A stretch of DNA of 45,804 bases from contig CAIQQJ010000094.1 of the NCBI GenBank assembly GCA_903873905.1, forward strand, positions 1 through 45,804, read 5' to 3'. The notes under the pieces are model-generated. The model was not told the origin of the DNA and searched no databases. It worked only from the letters and a program-made list of their open reading frames with translations. Below are positions 43,201-45,804 of this stretch, one piece after another. A program made the position numbers and the translations under genes. The stretch is from an uncultured Flavobacteriales bacterium. Lineage in GTDB: Bacteria; Bacteroidota; Bacteroidia; Palsa-965. Numbering within the stretch: position 1 is the stretch's first letter; the number at the start of each line of letters is the position of its first letter.

Positions 43201-43522
43201 TGTTCTCTTGAAACATTTGTGAGAACTTGAAACGGTGAATCAAGCCTTTTACAATTTGTGCGTTGTTACTTTCCGCTTTTGCACGAACAATAATCTGATT
43301 ACTCAAATTAAGTGCCGATTGATAAAGTCCTAATGAGGAAAGCGAATCAACTCGTTTCCATTCCTTTTCATAAGTACTTCCTTTTCCTATAATAATAGTC
43401 GGCTCGGCACTTGCGGTGCGTTGGGAAAACGACCAAAACAAAAAAGTACTGATAACAATAACAGAGGCAAGAATTAGCCTTGGTAGTCGACTGCTGGAGG
43501 GGGAGTTTTCAGTGGTAATCAT
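37295..43522 (-). CDS. Alpha-2-macroglobulin family protein (bacterial, thioester-containing)
   Basis: Bacterial alpha-2-macroglobulins are thought to trap foreign proteases in the periplasm. The 2075-residue protein has an N-terminal signal anchor (LPRLILASVIVISTFLFWSF). MG-type beta domains follow, with the MG2 region at DRSIYRPGQTVFFKG (Tyr626). A low-complexity Tyr/Gly then Ser/Gly/Lys-rich stretch (about 1195-1290, with GGGGG) precedes the A2M core (NETVFFFPQLETDSSG, about 1298). The thioester motif is intact: CSEQ at 1527-1530, within YPYECSEQTF, followed by the helical thioester domain. No lipobox is present, unlike E. coli YfhM, and no pbpC partner gene is adjacent. Confidence 0.93.
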   Translation of the reverse strand: MITTENSPSSSRLPRLILASVIVISTFLFWSFSQRTASAEPTIIIGKGSTYEKEWKRVDSLSSLGLYQSALNLSNQIIVRAKAESNNAQIVKGLIHRFKFSQMFQENSEDFAIYNLQDELKSAKYPLAPVLHSMLADLYWEYYQRNRYQFNQRSQTVGFKNDSINTWDINHLIDQTVKHYQLSLIQSDSLKHTSPDIYQAVIAKGTAPQELRPTLYDFLAWKAYTFYKGEEASINRPVDKFVLDKPEHFSTNTKFSTLNISSADTMSLKFYAAKIIQDLIAFHLQDSKPDALIDADLDRLIFMRANSVLPEKDSLYELGLRQLAANYPDNIYTGEVLYKLADYHNNLGNSYVPGKDERNHLEKKRAVEICDAVIKKYPSTLGQSECQTLKNGIISKSISFTNEVTVIPNQPSRGLLTWKNLDKLYFRVVKMSEELGQHDDYKSEEEQMKVYLRLTPVTSWEETLSDEGDFQMHSAEFKIPALPQGNYVILASAEKSFQLSPNGIAYGTTWSSSISFLNRQLKDGSYDYYLFDRETGAPLVGVASQVWIDRYDYSDRGYHYRKGDRYTSDKDGHILVPPSADYRSVLLEFNWKNNHLYSGEIYQYRPYKYATTKTPKTFFFTDRSIYRPGQTVFFKGITINTDGNSNEIMTNHLTSVTFYDVNYQVVKTLALSTNEYGSFTGSFIAPSSGLTGQMRISNESGSVWFSVEEYKRPKFEVNTDPVKGAYRMFDKIEVKGTAKTFAGSVVDGASVKYRVVRSARFPWWWYCWRGYYPSSESTEITNGSVLSNDTGGFVIPFIALPDRSVPAESKPIFTYQLYIDVTDITGETHSTSAYVSVGYTSLELSVDVPAYVEKSDTSGVPINLVNLSGEPEKSVVSLTIKKLVGPSQWVRDRQWGEPDKFLYKKEDWKSWFPDDPYANESDMTTWAKGDAVYAGTINTEKAKKMYMNKNSWKPGSYIIEATTKDKYGVEVKDVRYFTMYDIKDKEPAQKEAWSFQAIKSYCQPGDKAVFLVGSSVKNVTVLYEIEKADKIVETKWLNLSNEQKYIEIPVTEKDRGNFSVHFAFVYHNRSFTSDQQVSVPWENQQLDISYETFRDKLLPGQQEQWKLKIKGPKGEKVMAEMVAAMYDASLDEFVGHNWDFSIYKSYYGQLYWQKGVEGISSSSTFEDSWNPYGPYFSTRTYDQLNWFGYYYGYRNYYGYYDDEVSEKSVSRMDSGRAGAKPDEVVMAYDAAPPSPAQSSPKKGAEQKEEYATGAASTVGLTESDKKNQDGNSPATGGDFRGGGGGKDLSQIKARSNLNETVFFFPQLETDSSGSVIIKFTMNEALTKWKFMAFAHTKDLKYAQTEKMVVTQKDLMIMPNAPRFLRQGDRITFTAKVSNLTDKEMTGTAQIMLYDALTMKPIDAQMLTTAAQIPFTAKKGQSAPLSWDLVVPDGIDAVQYKVVAQSGNFTDGEQSDLPVLSNRMLVTETMPLPIRGGQTKEFRFEKLISQSGGSSTIRNQKLTLEFTANPAWYAVQALPYMMEYPYECSEQTFSRFYSNSIATNIANSSPKIRAVFEAWKSKSPEAFLSNLEKNQDLKNVVLTETPWVLEGKDESDRKRRVGLLFDINHMADEQERTLRKLQQMQVSNGGWPWFDGCPDDRYITQYIITGMGHLDHLGVKSVRDDRRTWNMVTNGVNYLDHRIREDYEWILRWDKPHMSENHLGYMAIQYLYARSFFKEVNMSARDKEAFDYFYGQEQKYWTSQTRYMQGMIALAQFRYDAAKSTVANDVMKSLKETSLNSEEMGMYWKENTGGYYWYQAPIETQALLIEAFKDVKNDTKSVDDMRVWLLKNKQTNDWKTTTATAQACYALLIDGTSWLATESDVTIVVGTQQIDPKKMDIKEEEGTGYFKTSWSGDAIKPEMGKVTVTKAGPGVSWGAMYWQYFEDIDKITPAQTPLKVEKQLFLVKNTASGPVITPVTAETVLHPGDKIRVRVELRSDRDMEYIHMKDMRASGFEPVNVLSQYKYQDGLGYYESTKDASTDFFFSFLPKGVHVFEYPLTVIHAGDFSCGITQVQCMYAPEFSCHSAGTRVKVSK

Positions 43523-44139
43523 AAATTTAGGTATCGAGTTTGACTATTGATGCAATTTAGGATGAAATTCCATAATGGAAAATGACATTTCTTAATTGCT
43601 GGGATTCAAGAAGGAGTGGCGTTAGTGAAATGCGGTTGTTTATTGAATTATTTTCCTCGTTTTTTATTCATTTTACTTGGGAATTTCCATCATGTCCTAC
43701 TTAAGACAAATCATACTGAACAAACCAAAACAGAATGAAGAAATAAACAGTAATCGCTGAAAATTGAAAATTTGGGTTTGTTCCATTTTGTCTAAAATTG
43801 CTTAAACAGAATTTTCGATGAAAAAATCTTGGAAAAAAACAACTCTTGAACATAAAAGGCTTTTAAATTTTGTAGTAAATAAAACCTGTTTGGTCGTAGA
43901 AAAAAGCCATCTTATTGCAGTTTGGTGGGGTTTTCATTCACAAAGCCCAATCATAGGCGATAAGAACATAATAGAAAAGTGTTGTGTAATCAATGAATTA
44001 TTATAACTTCATCATTGAAATAGATGATCGGCAAAATCATCATTTCCAATTCTTTACCGCTAAGTCTAAAATCAACTTTTATATGGGTCTGCTGAAACTA
44101 TTTTCAGCACTTCTCGTTTATAAAAACAAATCAATTAGA
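43523..44139. other. 617-bp gap upstream of the A2M and SprB-repeat genes
   Basis: It separates two divergent genes and should hold both promoters. A near-palindrome TTCCATAATGGAA lies near 43573-43585. A 62-codon ORF at 43818-44006 has no recognisable features. No repeat of the A-E family is present. Confidence 0.5.
44090..44109. promoter_or_regulatory. Hairpin in the leader of the SprB-repeat gene
   Basis: TGCTGAAA and TTTCAGCA pair perfectly (8 bp, loop CTAT), 30 bp before the ATG at 44140. It may be a leader structure or an operator. Confidence 0.5.
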
Positions 44140-45804
44140 ATGAAACTAAAATTTACCTTTTTCTTCCTTTTTGCATTCATCATATCTGTTTCTTCCCAGC
44201 AACTTAGTCTTGGTAATTCATACATTACAGATAGTGGAGATACAGTAAGTGTTCCTGCTAATCAACGTTCTATTTCCCCGCCTCCATCACCTCAATCTTG
44301 CGCAACTTCAAATAATATTGTTTTGCCTTACAACCAAAACAATGGGCAGCGAGGTGCAATGTTTGATGTTACTGCATTAACAAATATCACTATCAGTTGT
44401 TTCGATGTTAATATGGCAACGGGCACAACTGGAGTTTCTATTTATTATAAAATAGGAACACATGTTGGATTCACTGTTACACCAGGAGCGTGGACATTAA
44501 TCGGAACTGCGAACGTAGCGGGGAATGGCGTAAATATTCCAACTTATATTCCTGTCAATTGTAACGTTTCGGTTTCTGCAGGTTGTACTGTTGCATTCTA
44601 CATAACCAGAACTACCGCTAATGGGGCGATCATCAATTATACCAATGGAACTGCCGTCGGTTTTGTTTTTGCCTCGAATGCAAACCTTCAAGTAAAAGAT
44701 GGTACTGGAAAAGACTATCCATTCGGTGCGGATTTTACTCCAAGAAGATTTAATGGTACAATTTATTACAACCTCAATTCTAATAACGCCGGAGTTGTAA
44801 CTGGGCCTTTAACCATGTGTGCTGGGTCAACACAAACCTATACGTTCACAGGAAATGGCTGGACAAATTATGTTTGGACTGTTCCTCCTGGAACAATAAT
44901 AACTTCTGGTCAGGGTACCAATACAATTACAATTCTTGCAGGAAGTAACCCGGGTCAAATTTGTGTAACTCCTTCAAACGTCTGCGGAAACGGTCCTGTA
45001 GCTTGCCTTGCTGTGAATATTGCTCCATCACCAACTTCAACTTCAACAAGTGTAAATGTTTCGTGTTTTGGTGGAAACAACGGAAGCGCTACAATAAATC
45101 CAAATCCTGTCGGAACATACACCTATGCGTGGAGTCCATCAGGCGGAAATCTTCAAACAGCAACAGGTTTGGCTGCTGGCATTTATACCGTTACTGCAAC
45201 AAACAGCGGGGGTTGTTCGACAACACAAACAATTACCATCACCCAACCCACAGCAATAACAATAGTGTCATCACAAGTAAACATCACTTGTAATGGAGGA
45301 AACACTGGTTCTGCAACTGTGAGTCCTTCAGGAGGCTCTCCAACATATACATATGCTTGGCTTCCTTCTGGCGGAAACACCGCAACAGCCTCTAATCTCA
45401 CCGCTGGTAACTACACTTGTACAATTACCGATTCCCATAGTTGTACTATAACACAATCTTTCACAATTACACAACCGCCCGCAATTACTTCAACTCCTTC
45501 ACAATTGAATGTGACTTGTTTTGCAAGTTGTAACGGCAGCGCAACAGTCGTTGCAACAGGTGGTACTGGGACCTACTCTTATGCATGGGCACCTTCAGGG
45601 GGAAATGCGGCTACAGCTTCAGCGCTTTGTGCTGGAAACTATACTTGCACAATCAGTTCACCAGTGGGTTGTACTATAACACAATCTTTCACAATTACGC
45701 AGCCGCCTGTGATTACTGCAATTCCCGCACAGGTAAACGTTACTTGTTTTGCCAGTTGCAATGGTAGTGCAACAGTCGTTGCTGCAGGTGGAACGGGAAC
45801 CTAC
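44140..45804 (+). CDS. Large secreted SprB-repeat surface protein, truncated by window end
   Basis: An uninterrupted frame of 555 codons runs to the last base without a stop. It begins with a signal peptide (MKLKFTFFFLFAFIISVSSQ). Residues 20-220 form an N-terminal beta-rich domain. A PKD/Ig-like unit (about 220-300; CAGSTQTYTFTGNGW, VPPGTIITSG) follows. From about residue 305 there are SprB repeats of 75-76 residues with the pattern VNVxCFxxxNGSATV, YxYAWxPSGGNxxTA, AGNYTCTI, CTITQSFTITQPP. Three complete repeats and the start of a fourth are seen. SprB is the gliding adhesin of Flavobacterium johnsoniae, exported by the type IX system; this protein is probably a type IX substrate whose sorting domain lies beyond the window. 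Confidence 0.9.
   Translation, partial: MKLKFTFFFLFAFIISVSSQQLSLGNSYITDSGDTVSVPANQRSISPPPSPQSCATSNNIVLPYNQNNGQRGAMFDVTALTNITISCFDVNMATGTTGVSIYYKIGTHVGFTVTPGAWTLIGTANVAGNGVNIPTYIPVNCNVSVSAGCTVAFYITRTTANGAIINYTNGTAVGFVFASNANLQVKDGTGKDYPFGADFTPRRFNGTIYYNLNSNNAGVVTGPLTMCAGSTQTYTFTGNGWTNYVWTVPPGTIITSGQGTNTITILAGSNPGQICVTPSNVCGNGPVACLAVNIAPSPTSTSTSVNVSCFGGNNGSATINPNPVGTYTYAWSPSGGNLQTATGLAAGIYTVTATNSGGCSTTQTITITQPTAITIVSSQVNITCNGGNTGSATVSPSGGSPTYTYAWLPSGGNTATASNLTAGNYTCTITDSHSCTITQSFTITQPPAITSTPSQLNVTCFASCNGSATVVATGGTGTYSYAWAPSGGNAATASALCAGNYTCTISSPVGCTITQSFTITQPPVITAIPAQVNVTCFASCNGSATVVAAGGTGTY

Noticed and set aside
43818-44006. 62-codon ORF in the gap before the SprB-repeat gene
   Set aside because: No recognisable motif, no consensus promoter and no conserved context; may be real but cannot be supported.
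45052-45804. Possible CRISPR-like direct repeats
   Set aside because: The 225-228 bp periodicity is in-frame and encodes SprB repeats; units are too long and lack unique spacers.

Overview
The window comes from a Bacteroidota chromosome, probably an uncultured member of the Flavobacteriales/Sphingobacteriales/Chitinophagales side of the phylum. The evidence is the recurrent Bacteroidota -7 promoter box (TAnnTTTG) just upstream of many starts, the general lack of Shine-Dalgarno sequences, a PorP/SprF-family type IX secretion protein, a SprB-repeat surface protein, and Bacteroidota-type dispersed intergenic repeats. Base composition is AT-rich throughout. I see no rRNA, CRISPR array, prophage or insertion sequence.

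Layout. Positions 1-345 hold a hairpin-bearing repeat and the lysS promoter. From 346 to 11005 lie lysS and then a glycan-assembly region: a GT-C membrane glycosyltransferase, a methyltransferase-GT2 fusion coupled to a second methyltransferase, another GT-C enzyme, gpsA, and a polytopic membrane protein. uvrC follows on the minus strand (11243-13039). From 13147 to 15806 (minus) are a PorP/SprF protein, a membrane protein that looks like an anti-sigma factor, and an ECF sigma factor. The classical rnc, fabF, acpP cluster spans 15907-18171 (minus). purN, a CAU tRNA with Ile2 identity features, a membrane metallophosphoesterase, a flavodoxin-fold oxidoreductase with foreign codon use and a HAD phosphatase follow to 22115. 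Next come methylmalonyl-CoA epimerase and a secreted protein (minus), an OppA-like lipoprotein, a DUF4139 protein, a membrane J-domain protein and typA (to 30428). Then come a lipoprotein, a 34-residue Lys/Ala-rich histone-like peptide, an RsmB-like methyltransferase, a polytopic membrane protein, a third GT-C enzyme and an RHS-like secreted protein. A 2075-residue alpha-2-macroglobulin (37295-43522, minus) and a SprB-repeat protein cut by the window end (from 44140) close the window.

How the genes fit together. Most are housekeeping genes: translation, fatty acid and purine synthesis, repair. The accessory theme is the cell envelope: lipid-linked sugar transfer, type IX secretion, a large adhesin-like substrate, and a periplasmic protease trap. 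The most interesting unit is the ECF sigma / membrane protein / PorP set. The putative anti-sigma protein carries, on its predicted periplasmic side, a peptide nearly identical to a segment of the PorP protein next to it (14 of 21 positions by eye). This suggests a route by which the state of the secretion machinery is sensed and passed to transcription. Two further patterns run through the window: a family of five intergenic repeats with diverging hairpin stems, and a -7 box placed 4-8 nt before the start codon of eight genes, which predicts leaderless or nearly leaderless mRNAs.
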